Assembly: GCA_019421365.1 (NCBI GenBank)
Contig: JAHZFJ010000005.1
Span: 116,083-180,082, forward strand
DNA from: Lachnospiraceae bacterium
Lineage (GTDB): Bacteria; Bacillota; Clostridia; Lachnospirales; Lachnospiraceae
Direction: 5' to 3'
DNA: 64,000 nt
The notes below the pieces were generated by a model. It did not search any database. It was not told the origin of the DNA and saw nothing but the letters and a program-made list of their open reading frames with translations. How positions within the stretch are numbered: position 1 is the first letter of the stretch; each line of letters opens with the position of its first letter. Below, piece by piece: positions 37,059 to 48,900 of the stretch. The position numbers and the translations under genes were made by a program.

Positions 37059-37430
37059 TTAACCCTCCTTATTATAAAGATCAGTGCATAGGGATAAAAA
37101 TTGCTCTTCGGTGATTCCTTGTAATCGAAACTGTGAAATTAATAGTTGAAGCTCGTTATGAAGGACTCTAGGGATTACATTAGAGGAGGAGTTTCGAGGT
37201 GCAACTTTAGCTCCATTTCTTCGGTCAGCGGTAATATATCCTTCTTGTTTTAACAGCTGATATGCTTTGCTAACAGTCATCATATTAATTCCTGATTGAT
37301 CCGCAAGATTTCGTATCGTTGGTAACTGGTCACCTGGGAGTAATTTACCATCGGAGATGGCAATAATAATTTGATTCCTAATCTGTTGATAGATTGGTAT
37401 ATCACTGGAGAAGTCTAGTGATAAAAGCAT
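37059..37430 (-). CDS. GntR-family transcriptional regulator (YtrA type)
   Basis: Short regulator (123 aa) with an N-terminal winged helix-turn-helix: PIYQQIRNQIIIAI, then LLPGDQLPTIRNLA and MMTVSKAYQLLKQEGYI. The C-terminal tail is too short for a ligand domain, as in YtrA-like members that control adjacent transporter or membrane genes. It is followed directly by the DUF5808 gene, its likely target. AAGGAGGG precedes the ATG. Confidence 0.92.
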   Translation of the reverse strand: MLLSLDFSSDIPIYQQIRNQIIIAISDGKLLPGDQLPTIRNLADQSGINMMTVSKAYQLLKQEGYITADRRNGAKVAPRNSSSNVIPRVLHNELQLLISQFRLQGITEEQFLSLCTDLYNKEG

Positions 37431-37549
37431 TTAATCCCTCCTTATACTATGAGATATATTTGCATTATATATAGTAATGCAAATAATGCAAAAGGTCAAG
37501 AACAACTGGAGCACCTGATATAAATTTGGCGAATAAAAGAAACAACCCC

Positions 37550-37578
37550 TTGTAATTTTGTGATTTTGTGTATATAAT
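37550..37578 (+). promoter_or_regulatory. Promoter of serS
   Basis: The -35 TTGTAA (37550-37555), 17-bp spacer and -10 TATAAT (37573-37578) lie ahead of the T-box leader. Confidence 0.65.
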
Positions 37579-37619
37579 AATACAAAATACGTTATATATT
37601 ATTATATAACTAATACGTG

Positions 37620-37853
37620 AATAAGAAACAATAACTATGATGAAAGCTACGATTAAAGAATTTCTTCAGAGAGCCGATGGTTGGTGTGAATCGGTGAAAG
37701 GACTAATCTTTCCACTTTCGGAGTTGTCAGCGATGAGCTGAAAGGTTCGTACCCTTTATCGTACAATGAAGTGGCTGAGAAATCAGCAATTTGGGTGGCA
37801 ACACGGAAACCTTTCGTCCCATATCGTTAGATATGGGATGAAAGGTTTTTTTA
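37620..37853 (+). promoter_or_regulatory. T-box leader controlling serS
   Basis: A leader RNA of ~230 bases with the T-box sequence TTGGGTGGCAACACGG (37791-37806). It is followed by a strong terminator, CCTTTCGTCCCATATC pairing with GATATGGGATGAAAGG, then seven T residues (37808-37853). Stem I covers about 37640-37740; a TCC triplet followed by A near 37710 is a candidate serine specifier. Uncharged tRNA-Ser should favour the antiterminator and raise serS expression. Confidence 0.9.
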
Positions 37854-37898
37854 TTCTTATTCATGAGACTACTATATTAAAATTATGGAGGAACAATT

Positions 37899-39176
37899 AT
37901 GTTAGATTTAAGATTTGTAAGAGAAAATCCAGATGTGGTAAAACAAAATATTAAGAACAAATTCCAAGATAGCAAATTACCTTTAGTTGATGAAGTAATA
38001 GCGCTTGATCTTGAAAGTCGAACAGCGAAACAAGAAGCAGATGCACTTCGTGCAGAAAGAAATGCTATATCAAAACAAATCGGTGGATTAATGGCACAAG
38101 GCAAAAAAGAAGAAGCAGAAGAGTTGAAGAAAAAAGTTACTGCTGAATCAGAACGTCTTGCTGAGTTAGAACAAAAAGAAACAGAATTACAAGAAAAAAT
38201 CACTAAGATTATGATGACTATTCCTAATATCATTGATCCATCTGTTCCAATTGGAAAAGATGATAGTGAGAATGTTGAAATTAAACGTTATGGAGAGCCA
38301 GTTGTTCCAGATTTTGAAGTGCCATATCATGCTGAAATTATGGAAAAATTCGATGGACTTGACCTAGATAGTGCTCGTAAAGTAGCAGGTAACGGATTCT
38401 ATTATCTTATGGGAGATATCGCTCGCTTACATTCAGCAGTTATCTCTTATGCTAGAGATTTCATGATTGAACGTGGATTTACTTATTGTATACCACCTTA
38501 TATGATTCGTAGCGACGTTGTTACTGGCGTAATGAGTTTTGCTGAGATGGATGCCATGATGTACAAAATCGAGGGAGAAGATCTATACCTTATCGGTACA
38601 AGTGAACACTCAATGATTGGTAAATTCATCGATACAATCAATCAAGAAACTTCTTTACCATATACTCTAACAAGCTATTCTCCATGTTTTAGAAAAGAAA
38701 AAGGAGCTCATGGTATTGAAGAACGTGGTGTATATCGTATTCACCAATTCGAAAAACAAGAGATGATCGTTGTATGTAACCCAGAAGATAGTATGATGTG
38801 GTTCGAGAAATTATGGCAAAACACAGTTGATTTATTCCGTTCACTAGATATTCCAGTTAGAACACTTGAATGTTGTTCAGGAGATCTAGCAGATCTTAAG
38901 GTTAAATCAATCGATGTTGAAGCATGGTCACCAAGACAACAAAAATACTTCGAAGTTGGAAGCTGTTCAAACTTAGGAGATGCACAAGCTCGTCGTCTTA
39001 AGATTCGTGTAGTTGGTGAAAGAGGAAAATATTTTGCTCATACACTAAACAACACAGTAGTAGCACCACCTAGAATGTTAATTGCATTCTTAGAAAACAA
39101 CTTAAATGCAGATGGAACAGTTAATATTCCAAAAGCATTACAACCATATATGGGTGGAAAAACAGTTATCAAATAG
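37899..39176 (+). CDS. serS: Seryl-tRNA synthetase
   Basis: Class II aminoacyl-tRNA synthetase (425 aa), charging tRNA-Ser. The N-terminal tRNA-binding coiled coil covers ~30-100. The catalytic core has TSEHSMIGKF, motif 2 in CFRKEKGAHG, and motif 3 near the C-terminus (FAHTLNNTVVAPPRMLIAFLEN). It is single-copy in the window, preceded by a T-box and followed by a terminator. Confidence 0.97.
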   Translation: MLDLRFVRENPDVVKQNIKNKFQDSKLPLVDEVIALDLESRTAKQEADALRAERNAISKQIGGLMAQGKKEEAEELKKKVTAESERLAELEQKETELQEKITKIMMTIPNIIDPSVPIGKDDSENVEIKRYGEPVVPDFEVPYHAEIMEKFDGLDLDSARKVAGNGFYYLMGDIARLHSAVISYARDFMIERGFTYCIPPYMIRSDVVTGVMSFAEMDAMMYKIEGEDLYLIGTSEHSMIGKFIDTINQETSLPYTLTSYSPCFRKEKGAHGIEERGVYRIHQFEKQEMIVVCNPEDSMMWFEKLWQNTVDLFRSLDIPVRTLECCSGDLADLKVKSIDVEAWSPRQQKYFEVGSCSNLGDAQARRLKIRVVGERGKYFAHTLNNTVVAPPRMLIAFLENNLNADGTVNIPKALQPYMGGKTVIK

Positions 39177-39232
39177 ATAAGAAGCTAATAGATAATTTTG
39201 AGAGTTTTACAAACTTAATATTTAATATAAAC

Positions 39233-39272
39233 AAAAAAGTTATAACTGAAAATTATCAGTTATAACTTTTAT
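39233..39272. terminator. Bidirectional terminator after serS
   Basis: The perfect arms AAAAGTTATAACTG and CAGTTATAACTTTT flank an 8-base loop. T-rich tails exist on both strands between convergent genes. Confidence 0.85.
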
Positions 39273-39275
39273 TAA

Positions 39276-39809
39276 TTATGAGATCTTCGACTTTACATCT
39301 CGTCTATAATAATACAAACATCTTCCATACATATAATCAAACAAGAAGATGAAAACTTCAACTACTAGGATGAATAAGATAAAAGATGGTATTTTCAGTG
39401 ATACAAATAGTTCCTTGCAAGTGAAATATATTGTAAATATACTGATATTTGCAACAAGATAATTAACTGCATGAACAAGATATTTATTCTTTGCTTTAGT
39501 ATACCAGTAATACCAGATTCCATAATGTCCAAAGAATAAGATATAAGGTATGATTGCAAGTTTATTTGGCAATACCAGTAAGGAAAGTAAAGAAGAGGCT
39601 ACATAAAAAGCGATACTAGCTTGTAGATTACTCTCTTCTAGAATGATAATTACGAATATAGAACTTAAGCAGTACGATATCATCTGGATATTCGTTATAC
39701 TACCTGCTAGGAACAAAAACAGCAAGGTAAATACTAGGAATATACCACACAGACTGATTGTCTTGGTGGAAAATGCCGAAGATTGTTTTGGTGAATTTGA
39801 CTTAGACAT
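39276..39809 (-). CDS. Hypothetical six-helix membrane protein
   Basis: Membrane protein (177 aa) with about six hydrophobic segments after a polar Ser-rich N-terminus (MSKSNSPKQSS). I do not recognise the family. ATG 39809 has AAGGAGA in place; a longer frame to 39932 would overlap the upstream gene by 100 bp. It is the third gene of a probable operon with the DUF5685 and J-domain genes (22-bp gap). Confidence 0.75.
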   Translation of the reverse strand: MSKSNSPKQSSAFSTKTISLCGIFLVFTLLFLFLAGSITNIQMISYCLSSIFVIIILEESNLQASIAFYVASSLLSLLVLPNKLAIIPYILFFGHYGIWYYWYTKAKNKYLVHAVNYLVANISIFTIYFTCKELFVSLKIPSFILFILVVEVFIFLFDYMYGRCLYYYRRDVKSKIS

Positions 39810-39831
39810 GTTTTCATTCTCCTTATATAAT

Positions 39832-40674
39832 TTAGTCGCAAGTAGTACAATGATATTTCTTGTATATTGCATCTGTCTTTTCACGTATGGCGATACATAA
39901 TATATTGAATACAATACCTTTATAATCAACAAATTCCATTTCTGTATATAGATAAACGATTTGAAGTAGTAAGGAATTGATATGTTGTTCTACCTCTCTT
40001 AAGAAAGTTTCTTTATCTTTTTGATAAGCTGCAAGCATCGGATTGAAAGCATGTTCTTTATTATCTTTCTCTAAATCATCTAATGCATCGATACAATACA
40101 CCCATTGTCCGAGATAATCGAATAGCCTGCTCACAGAGTCTTCTTGTACCGTGATTACTTGTTTGAACATATCGCGAAGTGTCCTGCCGAATAATTTTCC
40201 TAATTCTATATAATCTGTACAGTTTGCAGACTCCATTTCGTGAAGCCTTTTTGTGTATTTTTCAAAGCATTTGACTTCATCTGGATACTCTTTGCATATC
40301 TTCTTATAATTTCTATGATAGACAAGATTACTAGTTTTAGCTTTCATACCGCCTTCATCGTGTAAATTATCCTGTATTTTACCATAAGCAAAAATAACAT
40401 TCATATCTGCCATGAATTTGGTATAGGCGTTTAGACGAATCGGTTTCTTTTGATATACATGCAGTGCACAACGGTGTGTAGTTTGTGTGGTCTTCGTATC
40501 TGCAAGAGAAGATAGTAATAGAGCAAAGAATGCTACATCATTACTAAGGAGCAGTCTAGGCAATTCACCTTGATGCTTCTTTAATTCTACGCAAACACCA
40601 CAGTAGAAGGAACGATATTGTTTGTATTCATAAACACGAAGATCGTCTACCTTCGGTTTTAGATATCCTATCAT
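39832..40674 (-). CDS. DUF5685-family protein
   Basis: All-helical soluble protein (280 aa). The N-terminus has the family-type YRSFYCGVCVELK (CxxC). The middle has VYCIDALDDLEKDNKEHAFNP, whose DxxDDxxxD spacing resembles metal-binding segments of isoprenoid synthase-fold proteins. The C-terminus ends HCTTCD. The Cys pairs suggest metal binding. No function is established. It lies 12 bp after the J-domain gene and is probably cotranslated with it. Confidence 0.75.
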   Translation of the reverse strand: MIGYLKPKVDDLRVYEYKQYRSFYCGVCVELKKHQGELPRLLLSNDVAFFALLLSSLADTKTTQTTHRCALHVYQKKPIRLNAYTKFMADMNVIFAYGKIQDNLHDEGGMKAKTSNLVYHRNYKKICKEYPDEVKCFEKYTKRLHEMESANCTDYIELGKLFGRTLRDMFKQVITVQEDSVSRLFDYLGQWVYCIDALDDLEKDNKEHAFNPMLAAYQKDKETFLREVEQHINSLLLQIVYLYTEMEFVDYKGIVFNILCIAIREKTDAIYKKYHCTTCD

Positions 40675-40686
40675 TGAATACCTCCA

Positions 40687-41436
40687 TTAACAGCAATTCA
40701 TGCAATCGCAACACATCATGCAAGTGAGGCATTGACAACAATCATCACAGCCATCATTTCTATGAGGATAGCTTGAATTTTGACCAGAGCCATAGAAGCC
40801 ACGATTACCGCCATAGAAAGAACCACCAGATTGTTTTGCAGCAAGAATCTGATCTTTTACTGTATTACCGACAGCACGATATAGATCATTAAGTTCTTGG
40901 TCTAGGTTGTTACCATATTGTCTACACGCAGATTCATAAGTCTGTTTCGTTGTACGACGAACATTCTCAAGTTCACTCATAAGTCCAATGAATTGATAAT
41001 TAGCTTGAGCGGCTATAGGAGTTCTTTGCATCTCCTCGTAAGCTACTTTTAGTACGGTTGGAATATCATTATAGATACGAACGGGTTCATGAGCGATTAA
41101 TTTATCATATTTTGATTGAATGGATGGGTAGATGCGTAATGCTTGGAGCACAATTGTAATCGTTTTATTCATCTCTTGTTCAATTATAGGACGAACCATG
41201 TTACTGAATTCATCTGTCGAGGAATAAGAATTGTTATTGCCGTATCCAGAATAAGAAGAGTATTCAGAATAACCAGTAGCGCCTTTTTCAAAACGATCAC
41301 ATAATTCGTTGTACTCTACATTAATTTCTTTCATCTTATCTAAGTCACCGCCATTATCGGGATGGTAAACACGTATTAGTGACTTATATTGTTTCTTGAC
41401 TTCGTCCATAGAAGTCGGATTATTAAACCATTTCAT
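40687..41436 (-). CDS. J-domain protein with Cys-rich C-terminal tail
   Basis: Protein of 249 aa. The N-terminal J domain (~1-60) has the HPDNGG motif needed to stimulate Hsp70 ATPase. A helical middle region follows, then a Gly/Ser/Tyr-rich linker. The last ~20 residues carry nine Cys (DDCCQCLTC, MMCCDCMNCC), a likely metal-binding or palmitoyl-like cluster. It differs from DnaJ itself, lacking the zinc-finger and substrate domains. First gene of the three-gene cluster; AAGGAGA precedes the ATG. Confidence 0.85.
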   Translation of the reverse strand: MKWFNNPTSMDEVKKQYKSLIRVYHPDNGGDLDKMKEINVEYNELCDRFEKGATGYSEYSSYSGYGNNNSYSSTDEFSNMVRPIIEQEMNKTITIVLQALRIYPSIQSKYDKLIAHEPVRIYNDIPTVLKVAYEEMQRTPIAAQANYQFIGLMSELENVRRTTKQTYESACRQYGNNLDQELNDLYRAVGNTVKDQILAAKQSGGSFYGGNRGFYGSGQNSSYPHRNDGCDDCCQCLTCMMCCDCMNCC

Positions 41437-41706
41437 GGAGATTCTCCTTTATTTTAACAATTACGAGTTTGCTTTATAGTAAAGCTTATCTGATTATAAC
41501 ACGACATAGAATTATTTTGATAGTAACAAATGTCATATTTAATAAATTTATAAGATATGAAAAAATAGAGTAATTAGTACTGATGTTAAAAAGAGTATTT
41601 GGTGTAATTGCAATATTATATAGAAGAGCAATAAGAAACTAACTCATGATGTGACTTCTTTTTGCATAGAATGAGAGTAAAGAAGGTTACTAAGGAAGTA
41701 AGAAAC

Positions 41707-42660
41707 ATGGCAGAGAAAAGGATTATCCTTATATTAGTTATTATTTTGTTGTTTATAATGGGAAAGCTGTTTAAAGGGGATATCTTTAAACCCACTATGC
41801 AGTCGGAGATAATAGAAGATTCGGCGATAGAGGAGGAGATAGAGCAAGAAACTAAGCAGCAGGTACAACAAGAGACAAAGCAAGATGAAACTGCAAAGAA
41901 GGAAGATAGTGCTGAGATTTCCCGTAAGGAAGAGTATATGGAACTTTATCCAGATATGTATGTAAAAAGTAATGCTAAGATTCCGCTAGCAGCAATTGAT
42001 AATAAGGTACTTGATTATAGAAAATACATATTTAAATACCCAATGAATGATAGTGTACCAAGTGATAAGAAAGTAGCCTATCTTACATTTGATGATGGAC
42101 CAAGTGAGAATACACGTGAAGTATTGGAAATCCTAAAAAAATATGATATTAAGGCTACTTTTTTTATGATTGCAGGGTCTGTAACGCCAGATCGCTACGA
42201 CCTTATTAAAGAGATGATTAACCAAGGGCACGTGGTTGGTATCCATACATATTCTCATAATTATAAGAAAATCTATGCTTCAGTAAAAGATTATCTTGAT
42301 GATTTTTATCTCGCTTATACAAGAATGTATGAAGTAACAGGGGCACAACCAGTTGTTTTTAGATTCCCCGGTGGTAGTTATAATAAGTATATGAAAGGAA
42401 TAAGAAAACAAGTAATGGCTGAGATGGAGAGGCGTGGATTTATATATTATGATTGGCAGGTATCAGCCGAGGATTCCATTGGTAATCCAACAAGAGCATC
42501 TGTAACTAGGAATGTTTTGAAAGACTTTAAGAAATATAATAAACCTATAATACTTATGCATGATTCATCAGTCAATGACGTAACAGTACAATCTCTAGAG
42601 AGTATTATTAAAACAATTAAAGAAGCAGGATATACATTTGATACTGTGGATAAGAGATAA
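41707..42660 (+). CDS. Membrane-anchored polysaccharide deacetylase (NodB domain)
   Basis: Carbohydrate esterase family 4 protein (317 aa). An N-terminal transmembrane anchor (~6-23) and a Glu/Gln/Lys-rich linker (~30-90) precede the NodB domain. Motifs are YLTFDDGPSENT (catalytic and metal Asp), GIHTYSHNY (metal His pair), FRFPGGSYN and LMHDSS. It probably removes acetyl groups from peptidoglycan or another cell-wall glycan outside the membrane. ATG 41707 follows AAGGAAG; upstream in-frame starts have no ribosome site. Confidence 0.9.
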   Translation: MAEKRIILILVIILLFIMGKLFKGDIFKPTMQSEIIEDSAIEEEIEQETKQQVQQETKQDETAKKEDSAEISRKEEYMELYPDMYVKSNAKIPLAAIDNKVLDYRKYIFKYPMNDSVPSDKKVAYLTFDDGPSENTREVLEILKKYDIKATFFMIAGSVTPDRYDLIKEMINQGHVVGIHTYSHNYKKIYASVKDYLDDFYLAYTRMYEVTGAQPVVFRFPGGSYNKYMKGIRKQVMAEMERRGFIYYDWQVSAEDSIGNPTRASVTRNVLKDFKKYNKPIILMHDSSVNDVTVQSLESIIKTIKEAGYTFDTVDKR

Positions 42661-42914
42661 TATAATTTTATAAGATTTGTATGGTTTTACTTAAAAAACA
42701 TAAAAATATATATCAATGATGTGCGCTTTTGTAGAAAAGTATAGTATCTCTTATAAAAAGTATATATATTTAACAAATGATTACAGAAAATACAGAATAA
42801 ATTAATAAAAATATATAATTTTTATATATTATTACATTTTTATCCTCAACCTTCGTTGCTATACTGAGAATTGACAAAGTAGATGAGAAAAATTATTTAC
42901 TCGTCTGAACTTAA

Positions 42915-42938
42915 GGTCGATGGCTATTACCATCGACC
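42915..42938 (+). other. Leader hairpin before the GH59 gene
   Basis: A perfect 9-bp stem GGTCGATGG / CCATCGACC with a 6-base loop ends 8 bp before the AAAGGAG site. A TTGACA at 42871-42876 is a candidate -35. AACGAAGG (42939-42946) could also pair with CCTTCGTT (42850-42857) if transcription starts further upstream. The rest of the 300-bp gap is AT-rich with no gene. Confidence 0.55.
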
Positions 42939-42960
42939 AACGAAGGAAAGGAGAAATGTT

Positions 42961-45900
42961 ATGAAAATGCAGCTCGGTTTTAACAAAGGTAGTAGATTAT
43001 TGCTATCGCTATTGTTATCGGTATCGATGTTAATGGGACAGCTTGTGATACCAGATGCAATAATTAGTTCTGCAGCGGGGGTTGAGGGGACAGTAGAATC
43101 AGTTGATGTTAAATCGTCCTTGCCAAAGTACATGAAGAAGTCTAGGTTGAGTTCAATGCCGACAAGTATTGAGGTAAGTATTAATGGAGGCAATACAGTT
43201 ACGACTCCAGTTACTTGGTCAGTAAAATCAGGAAATGCTTCTTATATTGGAAGCACAGTAGTATTAAAAGGTGTTTTACCCGAGGTACAAAACTATGAGA
43301 TTACTACAAGTGTAGTAATCTACTCCACAAAACTTATATATTTTGTAGACTGTGGTTCTGTAGCCAATAGTGTTACACCAACTGTATATAATGATTTGAA
43401 AACTTTAGATGGTGTAATCCTTAAAAACACGGTAGCTGATCAGAATTCAGATGGAACATGGGGATTTACAACAACAGCAGCAGGTAAAAAGGGTAAGAAC
43501 GATACACTTGCTGGTAGTTATCTAACACAATTGAATGCAACAGGATATTATGGTAATTCAAGTACTAGTAATAAATTGGGTTATGTATTCAACCTTGAGG
43601 AGGGTACATATCAGATTACAACTGGTCATTATGAATGGTGGCAGGGACCTAGAACTTGTAATGTATCTGTGAATGGAACAAGCATCGGTACCACTACAGT
43701 AAGTTCCAATCAGATACAAGGGTATGTTTCAGGAGAATTTAAGATGGATACTGCCGGAATGGCTACACTTACAATCTCAAAAGGTACTAGCGGAGATGAT
43801 TCCGCTCTATCTTATGTAGCAATCGAGAAGATTGAAGCAAATCCAGATGTGGATTTAGCAGTATGGAATGCAATTCTTGCAGAAGCAAACGATAAGATTG
43901 CTTCAAACATCTATTCTGAAACAACAGAAGTAGCTTTACAAACAGCAGTAGATGCAGGTAAAGCATTAATCAAAGTTGTTGAGATAGAACAAGATGTAAC
44001 AGACGCTGTATCTAAGGTACAAGAAGCTATGAGAGATCTTGAGTTAGCTGACAAAACTACATTAATTAATTATGTAGAAGAACCATTAGACACGGGATTG
44101 TATGTAGATGATGCATCCTTTGCTAGTTACAAAACATTAATAAATAGTAGTGAAATTCTTAATGTGTACAATGCTAAAACTCCAACACGTACACAAATTG
44201 CAAATGCAATTAAAAAGATCGAAACTGCTAGAAAATCATTAGTAACTACACGTACGCAAGTCGTTGTAGATGGTAATGATATTGATGTAGATAATAATGG
44301 TAATGTAGTAAACAAATTTCAAGGGTTTGGTGCTGTTACTTGTAATAATACATCGAACTTATTAATTGATTACAAAGAAGAAAATCCAAAAGAGTATTGG
44401 GAAATGATGAACATGCTCTTTAATACAGAAACTGGAGCAGGTCTTAGCCATGTTAAGGTTGAACTTGGTGGCGATGTCAACTCTTCATCAGGGACAGAAC
44501 CAGCAACAATGCGTTATGAAGATGAGGATGCTAATGTACGTCGAGGAGCTGGTTGGGTTTTCGCAGCAGATGCATTAACAATCAATCCTAATATTACAGT
44601 TGAAGCACTTCGTTGGGGAGAACCAAACTGGACCTGGAAGGGCGGATACGAAGCTAGATACAAATGGTATAAAGAAACAATTGATGCCGCATACGATGAA
44701 TTCGGTATTAAATTATCCTACATAAGTCCAGGGCAAAACGAAAACAATGCAGGAAAAGGTTCCATCTCAGTAAGTGATAACCTTGCATGGATCAAATACT
44801 GTGCACAAAGATTAAACGCTGAAACAGAAGGTAGATATGATTATAGTGCAATTAAAATTGTTGCAACAGATTCTCATAGTGGAAGTGCAGCAATTGCCAA
44901 TTCTATGTTAGCTGATCCAGAGTTATTAGAATTAATTGATGTAATTGGCGACCATTATACAATTAAGGGAAATGCAGCGCTTACAAAGTTAAATGAAGAA
45001 TATGGTAAAGAAGTGTGGTACAGTGAAGGCGTTGCACCAATGATTAATGCGAAAGAACGTATTAATGCACAACCAGAGTTAGGTGGTGTTGGTGGAACAA
45101 TTGGTATAATAGATCTCGCTACGCGTTATATCAGTTCTTACAAATACGCAGATACAGCTTACGCTGCAAAGATGACAAGATGGGAGTTCCAACCTGCAAT
45201 TGCTGGTTTTTATCAGGGAAGTGCATATAGTCCCAAACAATTAATTGGAGCGTTCTATCCTTGGTCAGGATATTATGAAGCCGATGGTGGACTTCAAGTA
45301 GTGCAACATTTCACTTTATTCTCAGAAATCGGTTGGAACTATATTGAGGGAGCTTGCTATGGTGATGGAACATATAGTGATGGTGGTGTCGTTGCCAATA
45401 CAGGTACAAACCATTACCTAACGATTACAGATCCTGATACTGATGACTATTCAATGATTTTTGCTAACAACACGGAAAAAGAAAGAGTATATCAAGTACA
45501 AGTTAAGAACTTAGATACATATAAGAATGATTTAAATGTTTGGGAAACAAGAGGACCCGATGAAGGCGAAGAATACGATGCTAACTGGTTGCAAAAGATT
45601 GATACGGTTTCTCCAACTGTAACTTCAGGAGGTGGAGTAAGTTACTTTAATATCACTGTTAAGCCTTATTCTATGATTACTGTTACAACATTATTAGATA
45701 AAGGTACTTCTTATGTAGTCGGACAGAATGAATCTAGTGCTACGAATGATATTCTTGCATTACCTTATACGGATGATTTTGAATATTTGGAATATGCAGT
45801 TGATGAAAATGGTATGACATATCTTGAAAGAAGAGCAGGAACTCCACGTTATACAGCGGATCAAAGAGGTGCTTTTGATGTAGAGGAAGAGAACTCGAAT

Positions 45901-48900
45901 ACTGCCAATCATGTTCTAACACAGGTAATCACACAAGATATTATTGGTGCTGAATGGAACGTATGGGGTGGGGGAATCTATACGACATATACACCGAATA
46001 CTTGGTTAGGTGACCAAAGATGGGCAAACTATAAGGCGAGTATTGATGTTAAGATTGATAATTCGGGAACAGACAATAATTTTGCCGGCTTAGGTATCCG
46101 TCAGAATGAAGCATCTGGTGGAAGTGATTCGTCTGCTTATGCTATCAGAATCTATAGTGATGGTAAATATAAGTTAACAGATAGTGGGAATACTGTTGCG
46201 GAAGGTACCGTTGATAACTTTGACAACACAATTTGGCATAATATAGCCATTGAAGGGAAAGAGAATGTAATCGTTGCTTATGTAGATGGTGTAGAAATTG
46301 TAACTCATACAGATACAACAAGTCCAAATCTTTGTGGACGTCTTAGCATCATAAGCGGCTATTACAATACTTATTATGATAATTTACTTGTTGAGCCAGT
46401 TGATGGTTATGCACCATATTCAGAAAAATATGATGATGCAAGCAAAGAAGTTACTTTTAGTAACACAGGTTGGACATTCAAACAATCGGGATATGCACAT
46501 TATAACAGAACATTAATGGAAGGTTCGGAATCTGGTTCTATCAGCTATGATGCAAAAGCAGGAGTAGCAGGAGAGATGAACAAGATTTACTATTACCATC
46601 CAGCTGGTGGAAGTTGGACATTGAATTATGGAAATGCCTATACGAATGTGGCTGGTGCTTATGCAGAAGTGACTTTTGCTGGCACAGGGTTTGATTTTTA
46701 TGGTGGTTCTCAATCTAGTGGAACGAATGTAAATGTCTATGTAGATGGTATATTACATGGTAGCGCAGATCTTGGTACAGGTGGTGGATTAGTGTATAGT
46801 GTATCGGGATTAACAGATGGTACGCATACTGTTAAGATCGAACAAGCTACTGGATATGCAAGTATTGTTAAATTCAAGATTCATGATTCAGCAGAAACTA
46901 CATCATTTACTAGTGATTTTACAGGAACAGGATTCAATTTATTCGGTGCCACAGCTGCAGCTGTTATTGACGTTTATGTTGATGGAGTATTAGTTGATGA
47001 TAACGTAGCAATCGCTGCCACTGGAAATCGCGATTGTTCCTACTTTATGAGAGGTCTAGAAGATGGATCACATACAATTAAAGTTGTGGTAGAGAGCGGA
47101 TCGTTTACTTTAGATGGTATTGATGCAATTGGTTCCGTATATGGGGCACCAGCGAATAAAACCATTACAAGTATTGAAGTGAAGAAGGCTCCAACTAGAG
47201 TAGAATATGCTACAAGTGAAGCAATTGTAGATTTATCAGGAATTGAAGTAACTGTTAATTATGAAGATGGTTCATCAGATGATTTAACAGATCCAACTTT
47301 ATTTACGCCAAGTGCAATTGATCAAGATACAGTAGGAGAACAGATTATAACGATTACGTATAGGGGATTTACTACTTCATTCACAATTAATGTAGTATCA
47401 GGGGGAGTAATATTAGATCCAACTGAAATATCTGTGATATCTCCTCCGAATAAAACAATTTACGGTGTTGGAGAAGAACTTAATCTGAATGGTCTGGTGA
47501 TACGAGCAGAATTTGAAGATGGAAGTCATCTTGACATTGATGATACCAGAGCTCTTTCTGTTACCGAATTTGATAGTAGCAAGTTAGGAATTCAAGAACT
47601 TACCGTTACATATAAGGAAAAGACAACCACATTCACTGTGACTGTAACTGATTACGAGACGGGCGCAACTCTTGCTGGAATTCAGATTGTATCACAACCA
47701 GATAAAGTTACGTATCAAGCTGGAGAAACATTAGATACGAGAGGATTAGAAATCGTAGCTTATTATAGTGACGGATCACAAAGTAGCATTACTGACCTAT
47801 CATCAGTTACATTTAGTGGTTTTGATCCTAATAAAGATGGATATCAAATAGTAACGGTAACATACCAAGGGAAAACAGCGGCATTCTATGTTGAAGTAAT
47901 AGGCAACGAGTCTTCCAATAATGGTTCTTCGGGGAATGATTCATCAAACGATAATGAAACGAGTGAAGAGGCACCAATCACCACTGAAAATATTGGTACA
48001 GAGGATTCCGGTAACACAGATCAACTTATAATTCCAGCAACCATGAAAACGCAAGTTAATAATGGTACTTTACTTGTTGTCATAGATGTGAATAAGAAGA
48101 TTGTTGAAAATTTAGTTAATAATAATCAACAAACAGATAAAAATGATCTTACACTCAAGATACCTGCTACAGACAATCTAATTAATAAGATAAGTTCAGA
48201 TGAAGTTACTTCAATTTATTCTAATATCAATATAAATAAGGATTTCTTATCAAGTGCAAGTAAGATAAACATTAATTCTATTGATGTTAGCAAGGATATA
48301 TTATCCGCTTTACAAAAAACTGGTAAGAAGATGCAAATTAATATTGTTGATGAAACGAATACAATCTGGTATGCATGGGTGTTTGATGGCACACAATTGA
48401 AGAATTCAAACGATTCCTTAAGCGATGTAAACCTAGCATTAAAACTATCGGATTCAGAAACGAACAAGTTGGTAGATGGATTGATTAACAAAGATAAGAA
48501 TAACACATTAGGATATATCTTATCTGTAGATGATACGAGTAAAGTACCTAGTGGAACAGTACTAAAAGTTAATGTAAAAGCACAACTTGGTTATCAAACA
48601 GGTAAGAAATTGTATCTATATCATTACAACGAAGAGAGTGGCAAACTAGAAAGTATGTCCAAAGTCAAATACACGGTTGATAAAGATGGATTCATCAATT
48701 TGAATACCAAATACGTAGATAAACTTGTTATAGTTGAGAATGAGGCAAATACATTAGTTAAAACAAGTTTGTTAAAACAAATTACTTGTTCTACTAAAAA
48801 AACAACCTTAAAGAAAGGTAAAACATTAACAGTTGCACCTACATTACCAGAAGTAATTGCCGTAGTTCCGAATTTTAGTGCTAGCAATACTTACAAGTAT

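Noticed and set aside
37620..37853. tRNA-like gene in the serS leader
   Set aside because: There is no cloverleaf or CCA end; the T-box sequence and terminator explain the structure.
41582..41641. 19-codon ORF before the polysaccharide deacetylase gene
   Set aside because: It has no ribosome site or terminator, and the amino acids look random, unlike the micro-gene at 10477.
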